Part shown: positions 46,313-53,881 of the stretch, piece by piece
Layout: every line of letters starts with the position of its first letter
Numbering within the stretch: position 1 is the first letter of the stretch
Source: Pseudanabaena frigida
GTDB lineage: Bacteria; Cyanobacteriota; Cyanobacteriia; Pseudanabaenales; Pseudanabaenaceae
DNA length: 64,000 bases
NCBI GenBank assembly: GCA_003242085.1
Contig: QBML01000003.1
Coordinates: 62,001 to 126,000 of the forward strand
Reading direction: 5' to 3'
Made by a program: the position numbers and the translations under genes
The notes under the pieces: generated by a model
Databases searched by the model: none
Told to the model about the DNA's origin: nothing
What the model saw: only the letters and a program-made list of their open reading frames with translations

Positions 46313-46417
46313 TTACAGCGCTTTGCGCTCAAACCCAAACCAAGAAAAACTTTGAAAGCGCTGCAAAGATACCTTCAAAGTTTTTCTTGCGGTTCATTCG
46401 ATCGGTAATTGCTGTAA
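46313..46417. repeat. Composite palindromic element, copy 2
   Basis: A 105-bp element: TTACAGCGCTTTGCGCTCAA end, an imperfect hairpin in the middle (CAAGAAAAACTTTG...CAAAGTTTTTCTTG), then ATCGGTAATTGCTGTAA. Same family as 21793-21896 and 47974-48080. The rest of the gap 46194-46496 holds an ATACCAATTC inverted repeat (46193-46236) and two hairpins. Confidence 0.75.
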
Positions 46418-46420
46418 AAC

Positions 46421-46451
46421 ATCAAAGGCAGTGCTAAGCACTGCCTTTGAT
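46421..46451. terminator. Hairpin downstream of the secreted-protein gene
   Basis: A 14-bp perfect stem (46421-46434 with 46438-46451) has a TAA loop closed by GC...GC. It is the likely terminator of the minus-strand gene ending at 46497. Confidence 0.75.
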
Positions 46452-46496
46452 ATATAGACTCAACACAAAAAACTTAATTAGAGTAATTTAACCGAA

Positions 46497-46946
46497 TTAC
46501 CACAAGGCGGGAACGGGGCGAGAGGGTACTACTGGAGTTTCCACTCTAGTCGCTGGAACCGCAGGAGCTGGCTCTTCAGGAGCAGCACAAGCATTATATC
46601 CCTCAGCAAGCAAAGAGGAGCAATAAGCACTTGGCAAATCACGGGTGCGAATAGTCGCATCACTAAGAGTTTGCAAGTCCATCATTTCTCGATGAATTGC
46701 ACGCATAGCACTTGCTTGACGTTCAATCCATTTATCCCTAAATGTGGTTTGAATATAGGGATTGGGCAAGTTAGGATCGGAGGTCAGATCCAAGACTTTA
46801 GTCTGTACCTGAGGGTAGGTAGCAGGAAAGTTTCGAGGAAACTGATCTTGATCGGTGAGCAGGGGATCGGCAAGAGCCGCACCGCTAGCTAGTAGCGTCG
46901 ATGCTACAACTAGTGATGAAGCCAGCCAAGAGAACCTAGTACTCAT
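46497..46946 (-). CDS. Small secreted Pro-rich hypothetical protein
   Basis: 149 residues from ATG 46946. A clear signal peptide, FSWLASSLVVASTLLASGAALA, is followed by a mature protein starting DPLLTDQDQFPRNFP, with two Cys (in SAYCSSL and YNACAAP) that could form a disulfide, and a C-terminal tail rich in Pro, Ala and Val (PAPAVPATRVETPVVPSRPVPALW) that may contact peptidoglycan or membrane. No family recognised. It is monocistronic. Confidence 0.65.
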   Translation of the reverse strand: MSTRFSWLASSLVVASTLLASGAALADPLLTDQDQFPRNFPATYPQVQTKVLDLTSDPNLPNPYIQTTFRDKWIERQASAMRAIHREMMDLQTLSDATIRTRDLPSAYCSSLLAEGYNACAAPEEPAPAVPATRVETPVVPSRPVPALW

Positions 46947-47107
46947 ATAAATACACATCCTCACGGTTGGACGCTGACTAATGTAGCAGATCCAGTCATA
47001 AATTGACTGGTTTCCATAAGGTTGTTACGGTTTTATCCTAAAAGTCCCAAGGCATAGACCAAAATCTAAACCCAGAAATATAGCTGTAGCCAGCTATATC
47101 GGGACAT

Positions 47108-47162
47108 AAAACCGAAACATTGAGAGGCGGCGCAAAGCGCCGCTTCTCAATGTTTCGGTTTT
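47108..47162. terminator. Hairpin, 26-bp stem, GAGGCGGCGC type
   Basis: 47108-47133 pairs with 47137-47162 (one mismatch) around AAA closed by GC...GC. It lies in the 449-bp gap 46965-47413 upstream of pyrE, with no adjacent 3' gene end, so it is not clearly a terminator. Confidence 0.6.
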
Positions 47163-47241
47163 TAATACAACTGACTATGGAAATAAATGACATTGCAAAG
47201 CAATACCATTCATTTCTGGGGCTTATTTTCAAGTTAGCAAA

Positions 47242-47276
47242 GGGTTACTTCTCCACCTTCGGTGGGGAAGTAACCC
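47242..47276. terminator. Hairpin with C(UUCG)G apex upstream of pyrE
   Basis: A 16-bp stem (47242-47257 with 47261-47276, one mismatch) ends in CCTTCGG, an ultra-stable UUCG tetraloop. It is 138 bp upstream of the pyrE start and could be a leader attenuator or terminator of something upstream. Confidence 0.5.
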
Positions 47277-47413
47277 CGTAATTCACCTCTTAGATAAACT
47301 GGCGATCGCTAGGCATAATGATGCAAAGTACTCCTTTGCCTTTTTGCAACAAGTTACGTAGCAACCTTTAAACTTAAAAAGGAATTTATAAACTCAAAAG
47401 CTAAGTCAAAGTT

Positions 47414-47977
47414 GTGGAACAGTCAAATCGCGAAAAGTTACTCGACCTATTTTGCCGCCTTGCCTATAAAAGCGGTGACTTTACATTATCTTCAGGTCAG
47501 AAAAGCACTTACTACATCAATGGCAAGCTGGTAACATTACATCCCTTTGGTGGACTATGGACTGGACAGGTTTTATTATCCATGTTGCCAGAAGGAACGG
47601 GGGCTGTGGCAGGCTTAACTTTAGGAGCAGACCCAATTGTGAGTGCAGTAAGCGTAGTGTCTGCTTACGAAAACAAACCAATTCCCGCGTTAATTATCCG
47701 CAAACAACCTAAAGGACACGGGACGGCAGCGTGGATTGAGGGGCCAGAGCTTACGCCAAATACTAATGTGGTAGTACTAGAAGATGTCGTCACAACTGGA
47801 CAATCAGCTTTATTTGCGGTCGAAAAGTTGCGTGATGCGGGTTACACGGTCACGCATGTATTGACCCTTGTCGATCGCCAGCAAGGAGGGGCTGAGCTTT
47901 ATGCTAAAGAAGGTTTACAGTTTGGAGCTGTATTTGATATCGGCGAAGTTCAAAGTTATGCCAAAGGAATCAATTAA
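47414..47977 (+). CDS. pyrE: Orotate phosphoribosyltransferase
   Basis: 187 residues from GTG. It joins orotate with PRPP to form OMP in pyrimidine synthesis. The PRPP motif VVVLEDVVTTGQSA (about 114-127), the early FTLSSGQKSTYYINGK and IIRKQPKGHGT identify it. The TAA is inside a composite palindromic element. The upstream gap carries two hairpins that could influence its expression. Confidence 0.93.
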   Translation: MEQSNREKLLDLFCRLAYKSGDFTLSSGQKSTYYINGKLVTLHPFGGLWTGQVLLSMLPEGTGAVAGLTLGADPIVSAVSVVSAYENKPIPALIIRKQPKGHGTAAWIEGPELTPNTNVVVLEDVVTTGQSALFAVEKLRDAGYTVTHVLTLVDRQQGGAELYAKEGLQFGAVFDIGEVQSYAKGIN

Positions 47978-48080
47978 AGCAATTACCGAGCAAGCGAACC
48001 ACGAGAAAGATTTTGAAAGCGTTGCAAAGCAACGCTTTCAAAATCTTTCTTGGTTTGGGTTTGAGAGCAAAGCGTTGTAA
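47974..48080. repeat. Composite palindromic element, copy 3 (inverted)
   Basis: About 107 bp in reverse orientation. The central hairpin 48004-48025 with 48029-48050 is a 22-bp perfect stem with AAA loop closed by GC...GC. It starts at the pyrE stop codon and likely acts as its terminator. Confidence 0.75.
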
Positions 48081-48097
48081 CTGATTACTGATTCAGA

Positions 48098-48125
48098 TGT
48101 AGGCGGCACTTTACGCCACCTACAT
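48098..48125. terminator. Hairpin downstream of glycosyltransferase gene
   Basis: An 11-bp stem (48098-48108 with 48115-48125, one mismatch) lies between pyrE and the convergent glycosyltransferase gene. Confidence 0.55.
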
Positions 48126-48129
48126 ATCT

Positions 48130-49083
48130 TCATTCAATGGTAGCTAGTTGGGGATTACAAGTACCAACAATGACAGCTAAGCCTTTCCATAGATAAACGC
48201 AAAAAACGATCGGAAAGTACCACAAGTATTTTAGAGACTGCCTCAACCAAGGTGCAATTGAAACCGAACTTGCGGCGATCGCAAATAATGGCAAAAGCAA
48301 AATGAATAGGGGTACTAGTAAGAATCGGACTAACTTGTTGTGCTGATAATTAGGAAAGCGTAAGACAAACGTATGTAGACCCCAACGATATTGATGTTGG
48401 AGAAAATCAGCAAAACCTTGGCGATCGTAATGACTAATTTCTGGTTGAGGTGAGAACATCAGTTTATACCCATTACTTCTTAGACGTTTTACAAGTCGCA
48501 CATCTTCACCTGTTCTTAAATGAATATCAAATAAGGGGATTTCCCGATCTAGCATCTTTAGTTTTAGGCTCATATTTGTTGTAGGGATATGATAAATCCC
48601 TTTAACTTCTCGCATCGGAGAGTTGGGAATGGAAGTAAACCAAGACATCAAATTATCTACATTTGCCCAGATCCCCTTACCAATTCCACAAATAGCACCA
48701 CCAAATACCATAACTTCAGGATACCGATCGTGTAGTTGACAGTGAGATTCCACAAATCCTGATTGAACCGAACAGTCGCTATCTAGTAGAACGACAATTT
48801 CTATCCCCTGCTCATAACACCATTGAATACCCGTATTACGAGCAGCACCAGCGCCTAGATTTTGAGAGTGCTGTAGTAAATTTAAACGGCGATCGCGCCA
48901 AAAATCTACTAGATGAGGATCTGTTTTACCTGAAATTTGAGAACCGTCATCAATAACTACAATTGAGGTAGTGAGAGGAATACTAGATAACAAAGAATTC
49001 AAGCATCTAGCCAAAATATGACTGCTATCTTTGTAAGGAATGACAATACAACATTTGGTATAGATCTGATTCAAGGCATTCAT
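48130..49083 (-). CDS. Family 2 glycosyltransferase, membrane-anchored
   Basis: 317 residues. A GT-A fold is visible: IVIPYKDSS at the start, IDDGS (D45-D46), LLDSDCS (DSD 101-103, metal and nucleotide-sugar binding) and the acidic TGEDVRL motif. A C-terminal hydrophobic tail with two or three spans (LLVPLFILLLPLFAIAASS, LWYFPIVFCVYLWKGLAVI) anchors it. It lies 19 bp downstream of a radical SAM/SPASM gene, suggesting a shared pathway such as modification of a peptide or lipid. Confidence 0.85.
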   Translation of the reverse strand: MNALNQIYTKCCIVIPYKDSSHILARCLNSLLSSIPLTTSIVVIDDGSQISGKTDPHLVDFWRDRRLNLLQHSQNLGAGAARNTGIQWCYEQGIEIVVLLDSDCSVQSGFVESHCQLHDRYPEVMVFGGAICGIGKGIWANVDNLMSWFTSIPNSPMREVKGIYHIPTTNMSLKLKMLDREIPLFDIHLRTGEDVRLVKRLRSNGYKLMFSPQPEISHYDRQGFADFLQHQYRWGLHTFVLRFPNYQHNKLVRFLLVPLFILLLPLFAIAASSVSIAPWLRQSLKYLWYFPIVFCVYLWKGLAVIVGTCNPQLATIE

Positions 49084-49102
49084 ATTGTTCGTATTGAAAG
49101 TT

Positions 49103-50113
49103 CTAGCCCATAGCTAGATGGGGAAAGTTTGTGGGATTGAAAAATATACTGTCGAACATGGCACAGTTATGAGTACAGTGGCATTTTTTCTCTTGGATAT
49201 CCTTTAACTGCTGTTGCCAGTCTGGACTACTAGTAATTTCTTTTAAGGTTTGAGTTTGTAAAGTCCCTACAGGCTCTAACATCTCGCAGGGAGAAACTCT
49301 GCCATCTCCCCAGACAACCTGATGAGCAGTTCCTGCTAAACAAGGAATTACCTGTGTTTTTTGCTCAATCGTTTGCAAAGAGATTTTCCACAAGTATCTA
49401 TGATAATTACGCAAAATACGGGCTGCAAATTTATTCCTTCCATAGCTATAGGTTTCTAAAATCGCAAACATATCTGGTGCTAATTTTTTCAGTTTATCGA
49501 CTGATGGTAATCCCAGGGATGGATTTATCGGATCGCCACGCAATAGAATAATTGAATGAAAATCTGGTTCGTATTGGCGGACGACCTTCATTACATCAAT
49601 AATTTCATGGGCATTTTCCACATTTAAGACGGTATTAATCTTGACCGAAATCCCTCCCAATTCTTTGATCGCAGCTAACGTTTTCCATACCTGTTGCCAG
49701 CTTCCTTGCTGATGACGAAGGCGATCGTGAGTTGCTTCTAGTCCATCTATACTCAGAGAGATCGTGATTTCCGCTTTGGTGAGTTGTTTGAGTTTTTGAA
49801 GTTGGGCGATCGTGCGATCGCATAGAGAGCCATTGGAAGGAATTTGGACAACTTTAAAATCAAAAGCGGAAATAATTTCTGCGAGATCTAGTCTTAGAAA
49901 GGGTTCCCCACCTGCAATGTCCAACCAAAAGATTTTCCCTACTTGCTTTGCTAAGTCTTGATATTGAGCCAGAGTCAGATCTCGTTTTGGAGAAAAATCA
50001 ATAAAGCAATGATCACAACGAAAGTTACAGTTATTGGTCACATGTAAAATCAGGTGCTGTAAATTCTGCTTTGCTAGATATTCCGCGAGACTGAGGGTAT
50101 AGTCAATTATCAT
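49103..50113 (-). CDS. Radical SAM protein with SPASM-like C-terminus
   Basis: 336 residues. The cluster motif CNFRCDHC (C29, C33, C36) and the GGEPFLR segment mark a radical SAM enzyme. C-terminal Cys in IPCLAGT, SPCEML and KKCHCTHNC resemble the SPASM/twitch auxiliary cluster region of peptide- or protein-modifying enzymes. The neighbour is a glycosyltransferase. No precursor peptide is obvious. It could equally be an anaerobic-type maturase acting on an enzyme. Confidence 0.85.
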   Translation of the reverse strand: MIIDYTLSLAEYLAKQNLQHLILHVTNNCNFRCDHCFIDFSPKRDLTLAQYQDLAKQVGKIFWLDIAGGEPFLRLDLAEIISAFDFKVVQIPSNGSLCDRTIAQLQKLKQLTKAEITISLSIDGLEATHDRLRHQQGSWQQVWKTLAAIKELGGISVKINTVLNVENAHEIIDVMKVVRQYEPDFHSIILLRGDPINPSLGLPSVDKLKKLAPDMFAILETYSYGRNKFAARILRNYHRYLWKISLQTIEQKTQVIPCLAGTAHQVVWGDGRVSPCEMLEPVGTLQTQTLKEITSSPDWQQQLKDIQEKKCHCTHNCAMFDSIFFNPTNFPHLAMG

Positions 50114-50333
50114 AAATTTCTTTTCTTTATTTATATTTTAGACTAGTGACAAAAAAGACAGCCAATACAAAGAGTTTTGATGTGCCTATATGTTACCCAC
50201 TTTGCTTGGTTGGGTAGCAATAGCGATAATAGCGATCGCCAGTTCCTTTTAGATTAGAGAGATTAATGGCTTTGTGGCGTTAATGTAAAGGAAGCGATCG
50301 CTTGTTTTTTCTTTCACACCTGTGAATCCTAAA

Positions 50334-50504
50334 CTAGCGATCAAATATAGCAATTCTTTTTTTGTCTATCCATCGGCTGATGGTTTCAGTGATGAGGAGA
50401 CTGCCACCGCCTTTGAGGGGCATGCGATGGGCTTCTTGGAGATAGTCGGCATAGTTTAGTTTAAACCCATGAGGGACAGGAAAGAGTGATAGAGGTAGAG
50501 GCAT
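50334..50504 (-). CDS. Possible small protein (56 residues) or decayed gene
   Basis: An ATG at 50504 opens a 56-codon frame with a KGGGSLL core, ending at 50334. It overlaps in TAATG fashion a start-less frame upstream (stop 50504-50506) that ends TTGDLLKAKPEEWC. Neither piece is recognised. The two pieces might be the remains of one gene with a frameshift, or the 56-residue frame may be a small gene in the 532-bp gap between the AbiU2-like and radical SAM genes. The remaining gap DNA has only HIP1-type sites. Confidence 0.3.
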   Translation of the reverse strand: MPLPLSLFPVPHGFKLNYADYLQEAHRMPLKGGGSLLITETISRWIDKKRIAIFDR

Positions 50505-50645
50505 TAACACCATTCTTCGGGTTTTGCTTTGAGGAGATCACCTGTGGTTTGACTAACGAACGCTAGCTTGTTTTCCCCACTTGGTAACCTCTTTAGAAAA
50601 ATAATTGAATTAACTTCTTAGGTAAGAATTTGTATGTAAAAAATG

Positions 50646-51317
50646 TTAATTATCTTTAACTTCTAAATTACTGAGATTCGAGATCCATGATTGTTTAAAA
50701 ATGTTCTTCCAATCATAATTAGGAGTAGGAAGCAGCTTTATGGACGTAGCCTTAAGCAAAAGATAATATTTAACGACAATTTCCTCAAAAACTACAACGG
50801 CATCATATAGGTCTTGATAAGTTCCTATAGTTTCTATATTTTCTTTCTTATCATAGTGAGCAATTCTCCTGTCAACATAATCTTTGTGTAAACGTTCAAT
50901 CTCTAAAAGTTGTTGTAAATTCTCCTCTATCTTCTCTATAGGAAAAACATTTGCAGATTTTCCTGCAAGATCGTCATAAGTTTTATTGCCTATCCTTTTC
51001 ATTTCAGGCGAATAAAGTTGAAGATGCTGCTCACGAGTTAAAAAGTCATAATTTCCCTTCATGTCCGTTAACAGCTTTACAAGAGATACTGCATCACGAT
51101 GAGTATCTAACTGTCTTCTAATTCCCATTAAAGTTGCATGAACATAATTTCTATTCATCCATGAATAAAAACGGTTACCTGTATTGACAACAGGATTACT
51201 AATAATGATCTCTCTAGTGTCAAAGTAAATAGAAGATGACCATGCCAGATCTGACACTTCAGACTTGATAACTTCAAGCCATTTAACCCATTTTTGAAGC
51301 TTTAGCTCTGTGCTCAT
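50646..51317 (-). CDS. HEPN/AbiU2-like protein
   Basis: 223 residues, mostly helical. An internal motif RIAHYDK (around 152-158) fits the R-x4-6-H pattern of HEPN ribonucleases and the NYVHATLMGIRRQLDTHRD segment resembles AbiU2-type proteins. HEPN proteins cut RNA and act in phage defence or toxin-antitoxin systems. There is no clear partner next to it, and the assignment is by pattern only. It sits at the edge of the accessory region. Confidence 0.5.
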   Translation of the reverse strand: MSTELKLQKWVKWLEVIKSEVSDLAWSSSIYFDTREIIISNPVVNTGNRFYSWMNRNYVHATLMGIRRQLDTHRDAVSLVKLLTDMKGNYDFLTREQHLQLYSPEMKRIGNKTYDDLAGKSANVFPIEKIEENLQQLLEIERLHKDYVDRRIAHYDKKENIETIGTYQDLYDAVVVFEEIVVKYYLLLKATSIKLLPTPNYDWKNIFKQSWISNLSNLEVKDN

Positions 51318-51368
51318 TTCATCAATAATTTCTACTTATTTACTATATTCTAGGCTATCAATTTTTTC

Positions 51369-51546
51369 GATCGCTGTTGGATATGGAGTTTAGGCGATCA
51401 GGTTTTGGATAATGAGAGGCAATCGCTGTTTAATTTGAGGGAATAGGCGATCGGGTTTTGTGGGTGATGAGGGGCGCTCACTGTTTGGTTTGGGAAATAG
51501 GTGATCGGTTTTTATTAGGTGTTGAGAGGCGATTTCTGTTTTAATG
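51369..51546. repeat. Degenerate ~54-bp tandem array, left part
   Basis: Three to four degenerate units of about 54 bp, with the pattern GATCGCTGTTTG...AGGCGATCGGGTTTTG...TGAGAGGCG, directly downstream of the DUF5615 stop. The right part is at 52178-52336. The unit contains HIP1-like sites. Confidence 0.75.
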
Positions 51547-51897
51547 TTATATAAGCTCACACGAGTCATTGATTGATATGATCACTCCTGCGGGTAAAGA
51601 TGTAATCACGTCACCTATTCGCTCCATCAACGGAAGTAAATAATCAGGTCTAGTACTACGCGCATCCAAAACGACAATCCTCAAACTCTTTCCCACTAAA
51701 TTTTGCTGATAACGCAAGTTCTTATCCGCAGTAATAAAAGCATCAAAGGGATGATTCTCAGCTAAGCGAAGAATTTCACTATCCTTAAACCCACGCCATC
51801 CCATATCGTCAACATTGTAAACTTTATGACCTCTAGATAGAAAAGACTGCTTGAGTTTTCTACTCAGAAGATTTTCATCCAATAATATAATCATCAA
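51547..51897 (-). CDS. DUF5615 PIN-like protein (predicted toxin), second pair
   Basis: 116 residues. It has the canonical opening ILLDENLLSRKLKQSFLSRGHKVYNVDDMGWRGFKDSEIL and ITADKNLRYQQNL, the acidic motifs of DUF5615. It is far closer to the family type than the copy at 31365. A 4-bp ATGA overlap with the DUF433 gene supports a pair. It is presumed to be a ribonuclease-like toxin. The stop lies against a degenerate tandem array. Confidence 0.82.
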   Translation of the reverse strand: MMIILLDENLLSRKLKQSFLSRGHKVYNVDDMGWRGFKDSEILRLAENHPFDAFITADKNLRYQQNLVGKSLRIVVLDARSTRPDYLLPLMERIGDVITSLPAGVIISINDSCELI

Positions 51898-52130
51898 GCA
51901 GAACGTTCCTGAGCAATTAATAATTTAGCAGCACTTTCCAAAACTCTCATGACTTGTGATTTCAGATAAGGAAAATCATCAATAAATTCTGCTAAACCTC
52001 CCTCACCTTCAAGATAGTCAAAAAAAGTTTGCAAAGGAACTCTCGTTCCCTTAAAAACGGGAACTCCACTCATAATATCGGGATCGCGATGAATAATCCC
52101 TTTCATTTCCAACAAGTTATTTAGTGTCAT
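51894..52130 (-). CDS. DUF433 protein (antitoxin-like), second pair
   Basis: 78 residues. The core HRDPDIMSGVPVFKGTRVPLQTFFDYLEGEGGLAEFIDDFP is a textbook DUF433 domain with its helix-turn-helix-like part. It precedes its DUF5615 partner on the minus strand with a 4-bp overlap. Unlike the pair at 31.05 kb, this one sits inside a tandem repeat array, with repeat units on both sides. Confidence 0.85.
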   Translation of the reverse strand: MTLNNLLEMKGIIHRDPDIMSGVPVFKGTRVPLQTFFDYLEGEGGLAEFIDDFPYLKSQVMRVLESAAKLLIAQERSA

Positions 52131-52177
52131 TACATTGCACGATATAACTCATTTCATTATAAAACAAAAGCATAGAA

Positions 52178-52336
52178 AGGCGATCGGGTTTGTGAGTGTT
52201 GAGGGGCGATCGCTGTTTGATTTGAGGAAATAGGCGATCAGGTTTTGTGCGTTGAGAGGCGATCGCTGTTTGATATTGGAAAAGCAGGCAATTGGGTTTA
52301 TTAAGTGGTGAGAGCAATCGCTATTTGGTAGTTAGG
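52178..52336. repeat. Degenerate ~54-bp tandem array, right part
   Basis: Three units related to 51369-51546, in the same orientation, spaced 53-55 bp. The gap 52131-52588 otherwise contains the duplicated ileS 5' end. Confidence 0.75.
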
Positions 52337-52369
52337 TAATATGCGAACAAGTTTCTATTTTAGTCTCGT

Positions 52370-52519
52370 CGATCGCTGCCTACAGACACTATCATCACAA
52401 AATATAGCTGTTTGCTTAATATTGCGTCATAATGGGAGGTAAACCTTAGCAAACTTTGACATAGTTTAGAACGATGACCTCTGCTCCTAAAGCCAAACCT
52501 GAGAATCTCACGGATAGTC
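52370..52519 (+). repeat. Duplicated ileS promoter and 5' end, left copy
   Basis: 150 bp matching 61037-61186 with two mismatches (52381 and 52390); the last 129 bp are identical. It includes the promoter region and the first 15 codons of ileS. The repeats are 8667 bp apart. Confidence 0.95.
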
Positions 52520-52560
52520 TCACTGATTTGAGTGCATATTTTAAGATAGCAAATCTATAG
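52474..52560 (+). pseudogene. Truncated ileS start (28 codons)
   Basis: The copied ileS start reads MTSAPKAKPENLTDS, then departs to LTDLSAYFKIANL and a TAG. It is a false start created by the duplication, and transcription from its promoter would run into the methylase gene 28 bp downstream. Confidence 0.85.
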
Positions 52561-52588
52561 TTGTTACATTGGCTTTTGGGGAGAATTG

Positions 52589-53776
52589 ATGTCTAAATTA
52601 CGCCAGCCTAGAGTTCTCGATCTGTTCTGTGGAGCAGGAGGATTAAGCTTAGGTTTCCAAAATGCTGGATGTAAAATCATAGGTGGGATTGAGATTAATC
52701 GTCATGCTATAAGAACTCATCATAAAAATTTCCCTGACACGATTCTTAATCTACCTGCTACAGATATTACTCAATTCAATTTTAGTCAACTGGATATTGA
52801 ACCTGGTGGCATAGATATTTTAATAGGTTCACCTCCTTGTCAAGTGTTTTCAGCCGTGGGTATTGGCAAAATGCGTCATTTGGGTAGAACACCTGAACAA
52901 GATCTAAGGAGTTTGCTTTACTTATACTTTGTTGAATTTTTAAATTACTTTAAACCACAATTTTTTGTGATGGAAAATGTCAACACATTAAAGAACAAAC
53001 CGATTTTTAGCACAATGTGTAAAGAGCTTTCAAATGGTACGCAAGAAATCAAAAAGAGTTATCCAGGATATGAGATTAAATACCAAATCTTGTTATCGGC
53101 TGACTATGGAGTTCCTCAGTTAAGAAAGCGTCTTTTTGTAATTGGCAAGAGAAAAGACACAAATTTTAAGTTGATTTTCCCAGAAAAGATTAGTAGTTCA
53201 GAATATGTTTCAGTCGGTCAAGCAATTTCTGACTTACCTGAACTAAAGCCAATTTGTATGCCTTTAGGAAATAGAAAGGGTAGACCTAAACAAATAGATG
53301 AGGAGAAGCCTTATATTTGTGAACCTAGCAACCCTTATCAAAAAAAGATGAGAGAGAGGCAGGAGAGAAATGGGATACTAAATCATATTTGCCGATCGCA
53401 CAACGATCTAGATCTACAAATTTTTGGAATCATGAAACAAGGCGATCTCTATCGAGATATACCTGATGAATTCAAGCGATATAGGAGTGACATTTTTGAG
53501 GATAAGTATAAGCGGTTACGATGGGACTCTCCTTCATGGACTCTGACTGCTCATATGAAAAAGGATGGACTAGCTTATATTCATCCAACGCAGACAAGAA
53601 GTATTTCAGTCCGAGAAGCCGCCAGATTGCATAGTTTCCCTGACGATTTCATATTTGATGTTCCTATGACAGCAATGTTTGAGTTGATCGGGAACTCAGT
53701 CCCCCCACTAATGGCTGAGGCGATCGCAAAACCAATTGTCAAACAGTTACAAACCTTTCATGGCGATCATGCTTAA
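52589..53776 (+). CDS. DNA cytosine-5 methyltransferase
   Basis: 395 residues from ATG 52589. Motif I is DLFCGAGGLSLGF, the catalytic PCQ (C84) is in GSPPCQVFS, ENV in MENVNTL, then QLRKRLFVIG (motif VIII) and the C-terminal ELIGNSVPPLMAEAIAKP (motif X). It methylates cytosine in an unknown target sequence, presumably to protect host DNA from the nucleases encoded downstream. It is the first gene of a five-gene set. It lies 28 bp after the duplicated ileS start. Confidence 0.92.
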   Translation: MSKLRQPRVLDLFCGAGGLSLGFQNAGCKIIGGIEINRHAIRTHHKNFPDTILNLPATDITQFNFSQLDIEPGGIDILIGSPPCQVFSAVGIGKMRHLGRTPEQDLRSLLYLYFVEFLNYFKPQFFVMENVNTLKNKPIFSTMCKELSNGTQEIKKSYPGYEIKYQILLSADYGVPQLRKRLFVIGKRKDTNFKLIFPEKISSSEYVSVGQAISDLPELKPICMPLGNRKGRPKQIDEEKPYICEPSNPYQKKMRERQERNGILNHICRSHNDLDLQIFGIMKQGDLYRDIPDEFKRYRSDIFEDKYKRLRWDSPSWTLTAHMKKDGLAYIHPTQTRSISVREAARLHSFPDDFIFDVPMTAMFELIGNSVPPLMAEAIAKPIVKQLQTFHGDHA

Positions 53777-53881
53777 AAAATCGATGCGGCTGAAGAACAC
53801 GCTAGATAGATTTGGGACTTGAATATTCCTAAGTAGGTTAAATGCTATATTGGCTAAATAAGCTTATGGGGTGAATATTTA

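Noticed and set aside
50114..50333. 24-residue Cys-containing frame upstream of the radical SAM gene
   Set aside because: Only a TTG start, no ribosome site, and no conserved core; too weak to call a precursor peptide.
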